Assembly: GCA_949292725.1 (NCBI GenBank)
Contig: CASFAQ010000004.1
Coordinates: 1 to 44,767, forward strand
Direction: 5' to 3'
DNA length: 44,767 nucleotides
Source: an uncultured Eubacteriales bacterium
Lineage (GTDB): Bacteria > Bacillota > Clostridia > Lachnospirales > Lachnospiraceae
In this document: piece by piece, positions 8,742 to 16,368 of the stretch
Layout of the letters: every line of letters starts with the position of its first letter
How positions within the stretch are numbered: the stretch's first letter is position 1
The notes under the pieces: model-generated
What the model saw: the letters and a program-made list of their open reading frames with translations, nothing else
What the model was told of the DNA's origin: nothing
The model's database searches: none
Program-made: the position numbers and the translations under genes

Positions 8742-9287
8742 TCAGTTATTAACAACATCCACTGAGGTTCTTACATGCACATAGCGTTCTATTCCAAATA
8801 ATGTCTTTACATTCATGCCTATATCGGCATATATGGTAGCCGACACTATGGGTGTACCATCCGGGGTTGTCTCGTCTCCGTCATATTTTTCACTTCTGTA
8901 TACGGGTTCCCCGGTTGTGTAACTACAGCTTGTAAGAGTGTCCTCAGCAATGTTGTAAACAATGTAATCATATACAACTACCCTGTCATATATACTTTTA
9001 CCGGACGGAGTATAATCATCATTAAGATTCATATTACTCCTGAGAGTATCTAAAAATACATCAAAACTCTTATTGCAATCGCTTATGTAAATGAACCTGC
9101 CCTTGGAATACTCATTAAGATCTATCAGCGCCGCCGAAAGACAGGCGCTGTCAATACTGTCTCGTGCAAGACTCTGATAATGTCTTATCTCCCTTGCAGA
9201 ATAAGAAAAGAGCATTACCATTCCGATGATCGTAATCATCATATATGCGCTAAGATATTCTATTCCTCCGGTTTTAATCCTCTTCAT
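8742..9287 (-). CDS. Pseudopilin-like Tad protein (TadE/TadF/TadG-like)
   Basis: The 181-residue protein starts with a short basic leader and a GG site (MKRIKTGG, then IEYLSAY), followed by a hydrophobic helix (AYMMITIIGMVMLFSY). The remaining 150 residues are predicted to be extracytoplasmic. This is the architecture of TadE/TadF minor pilins: a short leader, one helix and a globular domain. The globular part contains only scattered cysteines (DSACLS, SDCNKS, TSCSYTTG) and no motif I can name. AGGAGG lies four bases before ATG 9287. It lies between the other pseudopilin and the SAF protein, so a minor pilin or pilus-assembly role is inferred. Confidence 0.65.
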   Translation of the reverse strand: MKRIKTGGIEYLSAYMMITIIGMVMLFSYSAREIRHYQSLARDSIDSACLSAALIDLNEYSKGRFIYISDCNKSFDVFLDTLRSNMNLNDDYTPSGKSIYDRVVVYDYIVYNIAEDTLTSCSYTTGEPVYRSEKYDGDETTPDGTPIVSATIYADIGMNVKTLFGIERYVHVRTSVDVVNN

Positions 9288-9295
9288 AAGTCCTC

Positions 9296-9706
9296 CTAAT
9301 TCTTTGACGTAGTCTTCTTCTCAATAAATGTATCCTTATATACGATCTGCGTGCCGGTATCAAACATATCAAGCACCGATATTGTCTCTACCGGAAGCCT
9401 CATACTTATACAAAGCTTTATGGTTGTTCCGTATTCACATCTTCCCATGGTAGTTCCCGAGAGATTGATTCTGTCGCCGCCTATGCCCATAAGGTCGTTT
9501 ACAAGCTCATTGCCGGCTTCCGTCGTAAGATATCCGTCTGCCTCCATTCTGAGCATGTACTGTCTGGCTATCTGTTCCGCCCTCTCAAGCGTCTCTACGG
9601 AATTCATATATGTTATATACATCACAGAAAGCAGCGAAGTTGCAAACATACCAATAAATATCGGAAGCATTCTGGCAATTCCGCCCTGCTTTTTTACGCT
9701 TTTCAT
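9296..9706 (-). CDS. TadE-like pseudopilin
   Basis: The protein has about 136 residues. The leader SVKKQGG is followed by the hydrophobic helix MLPIFIGMFATSLLSVMYITYM and an extracytoplasmic domain. That domain has the TadE-like feel of a short helix (ETLERAEQIARQYMLRMEADG) and a beta-rich end. A basic tail (EKKTTSKN) ends it. GGAGG is followed after ten bases by ATG 9706; an in-frame GTG at 9712 is only four bases away and less likely. It sits between the flp pilin and the second pseudopilin, 8 bases from the latter. It probably supplies a minor pilus subunit. Confidence 0.65.
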   Translation of the reverse strand: MKSVKKQGGIARMLPIFIGMFATSLLSVMYITYMNSVETLERAEQIARQYMLRMEADGYLTTEAGNELVNDLMGIGGDRINLSGTTMGRCEYGTTIKLCISMRLPVETISVLDMFDTGTQIVYKDTFIEKKTTSKN

Positions 9707-9735
9707 ATACACTGCACCTCCGTCCGTTACTTCAT

Positions 9736-9954
9736 TTATAAACTGGTAAATAATGCGTTTATTTTATCGGAAAATGAACTTCCGACAGTGCTTATAACTG
9801 TCTCTAACTGATCCCTGAATACGACAGCCAGCACCACGGCTATCGCTCCTAACGCAAACTCCATTATGATCTCTTTACCGCCATGTTTTCTTACTTCATA
9901 ATTTCCATTGTTTTCTTTCCTGTTAACAAAATAATTTTTAACTCTTTTAATCAT
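9736..9954 (-). CDS. Flp-type pilin
   Basis: The small 72-residue protein has the layout of a major Flp pilin. A charged leader of about 26 residues ends in HGG, a hydrophobic helix (FALGAIAVVLAVVF) follows, and a short polar tail (SDKINALFTSL) ends it. The processing region reads GGKEIIMEF. The Glu-Phe pair is therefore at +6/+7 after the GG, not the +5/+6 of the classical G/xxxxEF(Y) site. I start it at ATG 9954, nine bases after GGAAAGG. In-frame ATGs at 9963, 9972 and 9987 would lengthen the leader. It directly follows tadC and is the natural substrate of the peptidase at 4464-5093. Confidence 0.7.
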   Translation of the reverse strand: MIKRVKNYFVNRKENNGNYEVRKHGGKEIIMEFALGAIAVVLAVVFRDQLETVISTVGSSFSDKINALFTSL

Positions 9955-9979
9955 AGTTTTCATCCTTTCCATTATGTAA

Positions 9980-10648
9980 TTAATCATTTAACATTCGTGC
10001 AATCTCCGTACCCATGGAGTATATGCCTATGGCTATTACCCCTATGAATATGAGAAGCTCCACAACCTCGATTCTTCTTTCGAGTCTCGCCTTTTCCTTT
10101 AGCGAATGGGCATGTCTGACCTGCCGTATCTGCTCGCTCATATCAGAGAGTATCTGTACCGTTTTACCACTTGTCTGCGACTGGTTAAGAACTATACACA
10201 ATACGTCTATATGCCTGTTAGAGAATTTGTTGTTAAATTCGCTTACGGCTTCCTCCATTGTGCATTTGGTACTTATCTTATTACACAGTTCCATAAGTGC
10301 GGACTTAAGCCTCTTATTCGCCGTCATCATATAGCAGTCCATAAGTGAATCCTGTACAAATATACCTGCTCTGGCCTGAATCCTCAGAATGTCATATATA
10401 CTCTCTATATCGGACATCATGGCTTCATTGTCCGAGTTATTGGATATTACGATAATGAGTATCGGAGCAAACGCCCCTGAAACCATCGCCATTATGCATA
10501 TGTACATATTGATCATATATCCTATAGCGCCGCATATAATTCCCGAAAGCAGCATGGCAAAAAGGAATCTATAAGGCGTTATACCGGGAAACATGTACTC
10601 CGCTCCGTATTTTCTTAAAAAAACAACTATTTTGTCCTTAACTTTCAT
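9980..10648 (-). CDS. tadC: TadC-like type II/IV secretion inner-membrane platform protein
   Basis: The 222-residue protein has two N-terminal membrane helices (about 26-65), a cytoplasmic four-helix T2SSF domain and a C-terminal helix (LLIFIGVIAIGIYSMG). The T2SSF domain runs through DIESIYDILRIQARAG, LMELCNKISTKCTMEEAV and VLNQSQTSGKTVQILSDM. With TadB it forms the membrane platform on which the ATPase assembles the pilus. Its ATG at 10648 overlaps the tadB stop codon (TGATG), with AAAGGGG just upstream, so the two are translationally coupled. Length is somewhat shorter than proteobacterial TadC. Confidence 0.8.
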   Translation of the reverse strand: MKVKDKIVVFLRKYGAEYMFPGITPYRFLFAMLLSGIICGAIGYMINMYICIMAMVSGAFAPILIIVISNNSDNEAMMSDIESIYDILRIQARAGIFVQDSLMDCYMMTANKRLKSALMELCNKISTKCTMEEAVSEFNNKFSNRHIDVLCIVLNQSQTSGKTVQILSDMSEQIRQVRHAHSLKEKARLERRIEVVELLIFIGVIAIGIYSMGTEIARMLND

Positions 10649-11526
10649 CAACCCCTTTTATCAAAGAAAACCATTATTGCCATACATATTACGAGTATTA
10701 TGAAGCAATAAAAAAGAATAACATTGCCTATAAATGTGTTCATAAGAACACCCCACATACCGGAGGTAATCTTAGAAAACAGATAAACTATTCCAATTGC
10801 GCTTATAATAAGAATCACTATTTCCGCACGGCCGTTATTAATTATCGCCTTCCTGTCGGCCTTAATCGCAAGATAATCTGTCATGCTTAGCCTACAGTCC
10901 TTTATGACCATGTCATAATTGGCTTCATACTTAGAACACACCTGAATATTGCGGAGAAGCTCCCTGCATTTTGCATGCTCCATCCTTGCGGAAAGATTAT
11001 TAAACGCCGTCGTGGTATCTCCCAGACTTTCAGCCTCATTACAGAATTCCAAAAGCATTCCTTTTAACGGTTCATCAAGATAGATTATCGCCTTCTTAAA
11101 TATCTGGACTATATCGTCGTCCGTCTTACTGAAATTCTCAATCAGATTAAGAAAGGTCATGATATTGTCATTGAGACGGCTGTAATATATTCCGGAAAGT
11201 ATGTACAGAATAATGCCTGAAAGCAAAACTATGGAAACACCCATCGAAAACGCCATAATAAAGCTGTTAAATGCAATCATAACGACTACTCCGGCAAAAA
11301 CCGATAACACCGATATAAAACCTATATAAAGCTCTGCATTGATACTGCCTGCAATGTTTCGTATCCCACTATGATCAAGCATACGGTCAATTCTGTATAA
11401 AAACGACTTTCTGCCATGATTACCGCTTAGCTGCCTTTTCCGGTATTCTTCGATAAGCCTTCTTTTATATCTTCGGTCAATCCAGCCGATAAATATGCCC
11501 GTGTCCTCATCAGAAAATTCTTTCAT
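10648..11526 (-). CDS. tadB: TadB-like type II/IV secretion inner-membrane platform protein
   Basis: The 292-residue protein has two hydrophobic segments around residues 60-115 and a cytoplasmic T2SSF domain (TFLNLIENFSKTDDDIVQIFK, DCRLSMTDYLAIKADR). Two C-terminal helices are visible (VILIISAIGIVYLF, VILFYCFIILVICMAIMVFF). It should pair with TadC as the pilus platform. ATG 11526 is chosen because GGTGAG lies six bases upstream; a GTG at 11541 lies inside that site. It overlaps the end of tadA by 17 bases, which argues for tight co-expression. Confidence 0.8.
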   Translation of the reverse strand: MKEFSDEDTGIFIGWIDRRYKRRLIEEYRKRQLSGNHGRKSFLYRIDRMLDHSGIRNIAGSINAELYIGFISVLSVFAGVVVMIAFNSFIMAFSMGVSIVLLSGIILYILSGIYYSRLNDNIMTFLNLIENFSKTDDDIVQIFKKAIIYLDEPLKGMLLEFCNEAESLGDTTTAFNNLSARMEHAKCRELLRNIQVCSKYEANYDMVIKDCRLSMTDYLAIKADRKAIINNGRAEIVILIISAIGIVYLFSKITSGMWGVLMNTFIGNVILFYCFIILVICMAIMVFFDKRG

Positions 11527-12694
11527 ATATAAGCTCACCACCTTTGTATTCTCTTACCTCAGATATCTCTCTGACACAAAAATCTTTCATGTATACTATT
11601 GTCTTCATACCCATAAGCATCTTTCTTATATCATTCAATGAATAGTCACTCTCGTACTTTACATAATCCGCAAGCTTGTCTATAGCCTCACTGCTGCTCA
11701 TGGCATGCAGCGATGCCCAGCACTTGTGCCCCGTATAGCCGGCATTAAGCAGATACAGAGCTTCTCCGCCCTTTATCTCACCTATGATAAAATAATCAAG
11801 ATCCGTAAGCAATCCATTGCGGCTTAAATCCTTCAGGTCATACTTTATCTTGCCCTCTCCATGCGCCGACACAATATGCTGAAACATCAGATCCGGATGA
11901 ATATTACTGAACAGTTCCTCATTCTCCTGTATAACCAGACCGCTTCTGTCATGTGGTATATGCTCAAGCAGTGCATTCATAAGCGTCGTCTTTCCGCTGG
12001 CGCCCTTTCCCGCAAACAATATACCGCTTGATTCTTTAGCCGCATACCGAAGATATTCCGCCTTATCCTCATCAAGCATTCCAAGTTCCGTAAGTTCACT
12101 AAGCGTATGCTTCTTCTTTGGAATCTTTCGTATATGCATATATGGAGCATTGGTAGAATTGACAAATTCCGTAGATATATTGAATCTCAGAATAAAGTCC
12201 TTATTGCTTTCTTTATCGGTAAACGACTGTATTGCGTTAACGTCTGCCAGATTAGTCTTATTCTTAACCGCCGCCATGGACACGAATCTTTTGTAATCGG
12301 CATTACTCGGAAATCTGATATCGCATCCCATCCTCTTTCCTTTTCTCTTAACCCTTACATTATCAGCACTAAGAACCTTTATATCGGATACATCCGGGTC
12401 GCTGATAACCTCTTCCAATATGTAATAACCCCATATAAATTTGCTTAAATGCTTAATAATAGTAATTCTGTCCTCCGCAGCAAGTTCCTTATCCGCCAGG
12501 TATCTGTCTGCCGCATCAAGCAGGACCTTTCTCGGCTTTATTCCGCGTTGTACAAGCAAAAGCGTCTGCCTCTCAACATGGATAAAATAATGCAGAAGCT
12601 CGTCAAGTACATTATCAATTTCAATCTGTTTCAACATTAAAAATACATCACTCCCAATTCCATATTGCAGATAATCCTCCTTCTGCCAGATCAT
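11510..12694 (-). CDS. tadA: TadA/CpaF-family pilus assembly ATPase
   Basis: The 394-residue protein is a VirB11/PilT-like secretion ATPase that powers Flp pilus assembly at the cytoplasmic face of the membrane. A helical N-terminal domain is followed by EEVISDPDVSDIKVLSADNV (about 94-113), typical of CpaF. Next come the Walker A FAGKGASGKTT (about 227-237), the Asp-box/Walker B stretch LDYFIIGEIKGGEAL (about 299-313) and the His-box-like CWASLHAMSS (about 325-334). It is the first gene of the operon. The start is uncertain. ATG 12694 has no ribosome binding site, whereas an internal AAGGAGG lies downstream of it and an in-frame ATG at 12637 would give 375 residues. Confidence 0.87.
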   Translation of the reverse strand: MIWQKEDYLQYGIGSDVFLMLKQIEIDNVLDELLHYFIHVERQTLLLVQRGIKPRKVLLDAADRYLADKELAAEDRITIIKHLSKFIWGYYILEEVISDPDVSDIKVLSADNVRVKRKGKRMGCDIRFPSNADYKRFVSMAAVKNKTNLADVNAIQSFTDKESNKDFILRFNISTEFVNSTNAPYMHIRKIPKKKHTLSELTELGMLDEDKAEYLRYAAKESSGILFAGKGASGKTTLMNALLEHIPHDRSGLVIQENEELFSNIHPDLMFQHIVSAHGEGKIKYDLKDLSRNGLLTDLDYFIIGEIKGGEALYLLNAGYTGHKCWASLHAMSSSEAIDKLADYVKYESDYSLNDIRKMLMGMKTIVYMKDFCVREISEVREYKGGELIYERIF

Positions 12695-12805
12695 ATACTA
12701 TAAAACACTGCGTCTTATAAACGGAAATATCTGATCATCTGTTACAGGATAAACAAAGAAAAACCATCAGTTATCTCTTGAAATACTACTGTAGACTATC
12801 ATATG

Positions 12806-12838
12806 AATACATTAACATGTGCACATAATTAATGTATT
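12806..12838. repeat. Nested palindrome upstream of the tad operon
   Basis: Perfect 10-base inverted arms (AATACATTAA at 12806-12815, TTAATGTATT at 12829-12838) flank a second perfect palindrome, ATGTGCACAT (12817-12826). Together they make a 33-base near-symmetric element. It lies about 110-140 bases upstream of the tadA start and about 70 bases upstream of the pcrA promoter. The rest of the gap 12695-12956 is AT-rich. A TTGACA at 12867-12872 on the minus strand lacks a good -10 partner. The element could be an operator or a cruciform-type site; no protein is identified. Confidence 0.45.
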
Positions 12839-12904
12839 ACGCATGTTATCACACAATAATACGCCCTGTCAAGACTTTTTTTATTACAAAAATTCTTTTT
12901 TTAT

Positions 12905-12933
12905 TTGACTTAGTGCTTCTTATATGATAATGT
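12905..12933 (+). promoter_or_regulatory. Putative pcrA promoter
   Basis: TTGACT (12905-12910) and TAATGT (12928-12933) are separated by 17 bases, and a poly-T tract lies upstream. The predicted start near 12940 leaves a short leader with a GGAGG site (12946-12950) before the ATG. Confidence 0.5.
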
Positions 12934-12956
12934 AAACATATGTTTGGAGGAGCGCT

Positions 12957-15275
12957 ATGAACATACTTAACATACTTAACGACGCACAGATAGAGGCAGC
13001 AACGCATAATAAAGGACCGCTTCTTGTACTGGCAGGCGCCGGTTCGGGAAAGACAAGGGTCCTCACATACCGTATCGCATATCTTATAACGGAATATAAC
13101 GTAAGTCCGTGGAACATTATAGCCCTTACTTTTACAAATAAAGCTGCGGGCGAGATGCGCGAACGTATAGATGATATCGTAGGTGATGGTGCGGAGAATA
13201 TATGGGTTAGCACATTTCACTCCACCTGTGTAAGGATACTGCGTCGCTTTGGCGAATCGATAGGCTACGGACGCAACTTTACAATATATGATTCAGATGA
13301 CTCAAGATCTGTTATGAAAAGCATTATAAAGAAACGGAATCTGGATAAGAAAAGTATTAATGAGAAGAAAGTACTTTCAGTTATATCAGCCAATAAGAAC
13401 GAGCTTATAACTCCCTCTGCATATGCATCCCGTGCGGAAGGCGATTACAGAGCCTTGCTCTACGCAGAGCTGTACGCAGAATATCAGAACAGACTTATTA
13501 AGAGTAATGCTCTGGATTTTGACGACCTTATCATGAAGACGGTGGAGTTATTTAAGACGGACGAGAATGCTCTATCCTACTACCGGAGAAGATTCTCATA
13601 CATACTTGTGGACGAATATCAGGATACGAATACAGCACAGTTTGAACTTCTGAGACTGCTTGCTGAACCCGGTCCCGACAAGCCCGACTGCAATATATGC
13701 GTAGTAGGTGATGACGACCAGTCCATATATAAGTTTCGCGGTGCGAACATATATAATATACTGAATTTTGAGAAAATATTTCCCGATACGACAACCATCA
13801 GGCTTGAACAGAACTACCGCTCCACCGGTAATATCCTTAACGCAGCCAATGGAGTCATATCGCATAATACAATGCGCAAGAAAAAGAAACTCTGGAGCAA
13901 AAAGGATGACGGTGTCCCGATCAGTTATATACGATACGGGAGTGATTTTGAAGAGGCTGCCGGTACGGTAAACTCCATAAAACATGGAGTGGATTGCGGC
14001 GCCAACTACAGGGATTATGCCATACTGTACAGAACCAATGCCCAGTCCCGTATGTTTGAAGAGAACCTTGTCAATATGAATATACCGTATAAGATTGTCG
14101 GAGGACTTAACTTTTATTCCAGAAAAGAGATAAAGGATATAATCGCGTATCTTAAGACTATCGATAACGGACTTGATGATGTGGCCGTAAGACGTATTAT
14201 TAATATTCCAAGACGCGGAATCGGTCTTGCTACCATTAGCAGGATTGCAGACTACGCAGATACTCATTCGATAGGTTTTTATGAAGCTTTAAAGGATGCA
14301 GAATATATCGACGGAATCGGGCGGTTCAGATCTAAACTGATTGAATTTGTTACAATGATAGAGCATTTCAGGAGTCTCATTGCACAGGATGATTCTTCTG
14401 TTGAGGAACTTGTAAAATGTGTACTTACGGACACGGGATACATGGATATGCTGACAGAAGAAGGTACCGATGAGGCCAATGCACGCATTGAGAATATTGA
14501 GGAATTTATTAATAAAGCTATTACATATGATATGAGTGACAACGGAGATGATGCAGCGGAGGACTCGACCATACTTGGCCGTTTTCTTGAGAATGTCGCA
14601 CTCGTATCCGAAGCAGATACCATAAGCGAGGACAGTAACGTTGTTCTTCTTATGACACTGCATGGTGCAAAGGGTCTTGAGTTTCCGCACGTATTCATAG
14701 CAGGCATGGAAGACGGCATCTTTCCTTCAGATATGTCCATATACTCTATAGATTCATCCGAACTTGAGGAGGAAAGGCGCCTTTGTTATGTGGGAATTAC
14801 GAGAGCCATGGAGACTCTTACGATAAGCAGCGCCGCAAGAAGGATGAAGAACGGCGAGACCATGTTTAATGCCCCTTCCAGGTTCATACATGAGATTCCG
14901 CGATATCTCATTAGGGAATCGTCATCCGAAGGGTATATGAGTAATCCCATGGCTGTGCCGCGCAGGAAGTCGGACGACCATTCACCGGTATATCGGACTG
15001 ACTCCGATATACATAAACCATATGGTAAATCTTCCGGAAGGACTAACCTCTTCCTTAATAACCCTTATATAAGCAAGGGAATAAAGGGCGGCTTATCAGA
15101 CACCTCACATACATACGACATTAAGTGCGGTGACCGTGTACGTCACATCAAATTCGGCGAGGGTACGGTTACGGATATATCCGGCGATACAGACGATCGC
15201 AAGATATCTGTGAACTTTGACGAATGCGGAGTGCGTAAAATGAAAGCATTTTTTGCAAAACTTACAAAAATTTGA
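12957..15275 (+). CDS. pcrA: ATP-dependent DNA helicase PcrA (UvrD/Rep family)
   Basis: The 772-residue SF1A 3'-5' helicase acts in nucleotide excision repair, plasmid rolling-circle replication and removal of proteins from DNA. Motifs are visible in order: Q motif region LNDAQIEAA, Walker A LAGAGSGKTRVL (about 25-36), TFTNKAAGEMRER, ILVDEYQDTN, VGDDDQSIYKFRGA, LEQNYRST, MTLHGAKGLEFPHVFIAGMEDG, and EEERRLCYVGITRAMETL. The C-terminal tail (DIKCGDRVRHIKFGEGTVTD onwards) is the Tudor-like RNA polymerase-interaction domain. Start: GGAGG seven bases before the ATG. A small membrane-protein gene follows in the same direction. Confidence 0.95.
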   Translation: MNILNILNDAQIEAATHNKGPLLVLAGAGSGKTRVLTYRIAYLITEYNVSPWNIIALTFTNKAAGEMRERIDDIVGDGAENIWVSTFHSTCVRILRRFGESIGYGRNFTIYDSDDSRSVMKSIIKKRNLDKKSINEKKVLSVISANKNELITPSAYASRAEGDYRALLYAELYAEYQNRLIKSNALDFDDLIMKTVELFKTDENALSYYRRRFSYILVDEYQDTNTAQFELLRLLAEPGPDKPDCNICVVGDDDQSIYKFRGANIYNILNFEKIFPDTTTIRLEQNYRSTGNILNAANGVISHNTMRKKKKLWSKKDDGVPISYIRYGSDFEEAAGTVNSIKHGVDCGANYRDYAILYRTNAQSRMFEENLVNMNIPYKIVGGLNFYSRKEIKDIIAYLKTIDNGLDDVAVRRIINIPRRGIGLATISRIADYADTHSIGFYEALKDAEYIDGIGRFRSKLIEFVTMIEHFRSLIAQDDSSVEELVKCVLTDTGYMDMLTEEGTDEANARIENIEEFINKAITYDMSDNGDDAAEDSTILGRFLENVALVSEADTISEDSNVVLLMTLHGAKGLEFPHVFIAGMEDGIFPSDMSIYSIDSSELEEERRLCYVGITRAMETLTISSAARRMKNGETMFNAPSRFIHEIPRYLIRESSSEGYMSNPMAVPRRKSDDHSPVYRTDSDIHKPYGKSSGRTNLFLNNPYISKGIKGGLSDTSHTYDIKCGDRVRHIKFGEGTVTDISGDTDDRKISVNFDECGVRKMKAFFAKLTKI

Positions 15276-15335
15276 TAGTATAATCTTTATAGAAGTGTTA
15301 TAATACTAAAAAATATATACGAAAGGAGATATATT

Positions 15336-15578
15336 ATGGACAATAAATTCGATGAGATCATTAACGCTATTAAAGTAAATGAACTCTTTCACAAAAAAGA
15401 AGTTGAAGAGGATAAAAAGAATTGTATTCTGACGATACTTGCCATAGTCGGAATCGTTACCCTCATTGCCGGTATAGCATTCGCCGTATACAAGACTCTT
15501 ATCCGCAAAGACTGCAAGGGATATGATGATTTTGACTTCGACGACGACATCTTTGATGATGAAGAGGATGACAACTAA
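15336..15578 (+). CDS. Small single-pass membrane protein with acidic C-terminal tail
   Basis: The 80-residue protein is not recognised as a named family. Residues 1-30 are charged and helical (MDNKFDEIINAIKVNELFHKK). One membrane helix covers about 31-53 (LTILAIVGIVTLIAGIAFAVY), and the last 15-20 residues are nearly all acidic (DDFDFDDDIFDDEEDDN). The positive residues just after the helix (KTLIRKDCK) suggest a cytoplasmic acidic tail. The start has a strong AAAGGAG seven bases upstream, so it is very likely expressed. It is 60 bases downstream of pcrA and is followed by the terminator at 15604-15650, so it may share the pcrA transcript. Confidence 0.7.
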   Translation: MDNKFDEIINAIKVNELFHKKEVEEDKKNCILTILAIVGIVTLIAGIAFAVYKTLIRKDCKGYDDFDFDDDIFDDEEDDN

Positions 15579-15603
15579 GATAACATCTAAGAAAGCGTAT
15601 CTT

Positions 15604-15650
15604 AAAAGGATCAAAGCCCATGTTCGTTACAGACTCGCTTTGGTCCTTTT
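15604..15650. terminator. Bidirectional intrinsic terminator between the pcrA unit and rlmH
   Basis: Arms at 15604-15617 and 15637-15650 pair over 14 bases with one G-T/G-U mismatch, closing a 19-base loop. A-runs on one side and T-runs on the other let it serve both the rightward pcrA unit and the leftward rlmH gene. Confidence 0.75.
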
Positions 15651-15655
15651 ACATT

Positions 15656-16135
15656 TTATTTGTGATATGGCTCGTTTTTGATTATCCTGTATGCTCTGTA
15701 TATCTGTTCTGCCAGTATAACACGCATCAACTGGTGCGGATATGTCATCTTTGAGAAGCTTATATGTTCATCGCACAGACTGAGTATACTTTTATGTAAT
15801 CCCAGCGAACCTCCGATTATGAACTGTATATAACTTTTACCATAAAGCGCCGCATTATTTATCATTTCTGCAAATTCATATGAATCGTAAGCCTTACCGC
15901 GAATAACAAGTCCGGCTTTTAGCGCATTATCCTTTATATATCCCCTTAATCTCCCGGCTTCTTTCTCCAGAATAATATCAAGCATACTATCACTAATCTT
16001 ATCGGGAGTCTTTTCGTCCGCCACTTCAATAATCCTTATATTACAATATCTTCCCAGTCTTTTGACATATTCATTCACGGCATCCGTATAATATTTTTCC
16101 TTGATTTTTCCTACGCACAGTATATCCACATTCAT
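15656..16135 (-). CDS. rlmH: 23S rRNA (pseudouridine1915-N3)-methyltransferase RlmH
   Basis: The 159-residue SPOUT-family methyltransferase modifies pseudouridine 1915 in helix 69 of 23S rRNA, at the subunit interface of the 70S ribosome. Family features: MNVDILCVGKIKEKYY at the start, LVIRGKAYDSYEFA in the middle, then the SAM-binding FIIGGSLGLHKSI and the C-terminal knot FSKMTYPHQLMRVILAEQIYRAYRII, ending in PYHK. The length is exactly typical (about 159). It has its own promoter (16168-16196) and shares the terminator at 15604-15650. Confidence 0.96.
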   Translation of the reverse strand: MNVDILCVGKIKEKYYTDAVNEYVKRLGRYCNIRIIEVADEKTPDKISDSMLDIILEKEAGRLRGYIKDNALKAGLVIRGKAYDSYEFAEMINNAALYGKSYIQFIIGGSLGLHKSILSLCDEHISFSKMTYPHQLMRVILAEQIYRAYRIIKNEPYHK

Positions 16136-16167
16136 ATTATCTTACAGCCTCATTTCGATATAAATTT

Positions 16168-16196
16168 TTAATATTTTTTCAAGTTAATATTCTCAA
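16168..16196 (-). promoter_or_regulatory. Putative rlmH promoter
   Basis: On the minus strand, TTGAGA (16191-16196) and TATTAA (16168-16173) are separated by 17 bases, about 32 bases upstream of the rlmH ATG. It lies in the AT-rich gap 16136-16368. Confidence 0.55.
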
Positions 16197-16323
16197 CAAA
16201 TTTATTTTGTTTTATTAATTCATTCACACTTTATTCATTTATAAACAGTATAATCAGTGTCAGATAGTGAATAAAATCACTTTCTACTCCCACCCTATTA
16301 TATGCTATAGTAATTGTATTACT

Positions 16324-16357
16324 AGCAAACAGACCGGTTTCGACCGGTCTGTTTGCT
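16324..16357 (+). terminator. Perfect terminator hairpin with TTCG loop
   Basis: A 15-base perfect stem (16324-16338 with 16343-16357) closes on TTCG and is followed on the plus strand by TTTTAT. The U-tract is on the plus strand only, yet no plus-strand gene is visible upstream. On the minus strand it lies just past the mazF stop and could still act there, but no U-run follows in that direction. A smaller palindrome (TAGTAAT/ATTACTA, 16308-16324) abuts it. Confidence 0.7.
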
Positions 16358-16368
16358 TTTATACAGTA

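Noticed and set aside
12849-13220. Minus-strand frame of 123 residues spanning the pcrA promoter
   Set aside because: It overlaps the start of pcrA, has no ribosome binding site and its sequence looks like reverse-translated helicase.
13552-14740. Several open frames of 80-223 residues opposite pcrA
   Set aside because: They are antisense shadows of a clear helicase gene, lack ribosome binding sites and show no recognisable domain.
16249-16254. TATAAT as the -10 of a plus-strand promoter for the orphan terminator
   Set aside because: No acceptable -35 lies 16-18 bases upstream, so I did not list it as a promoter.
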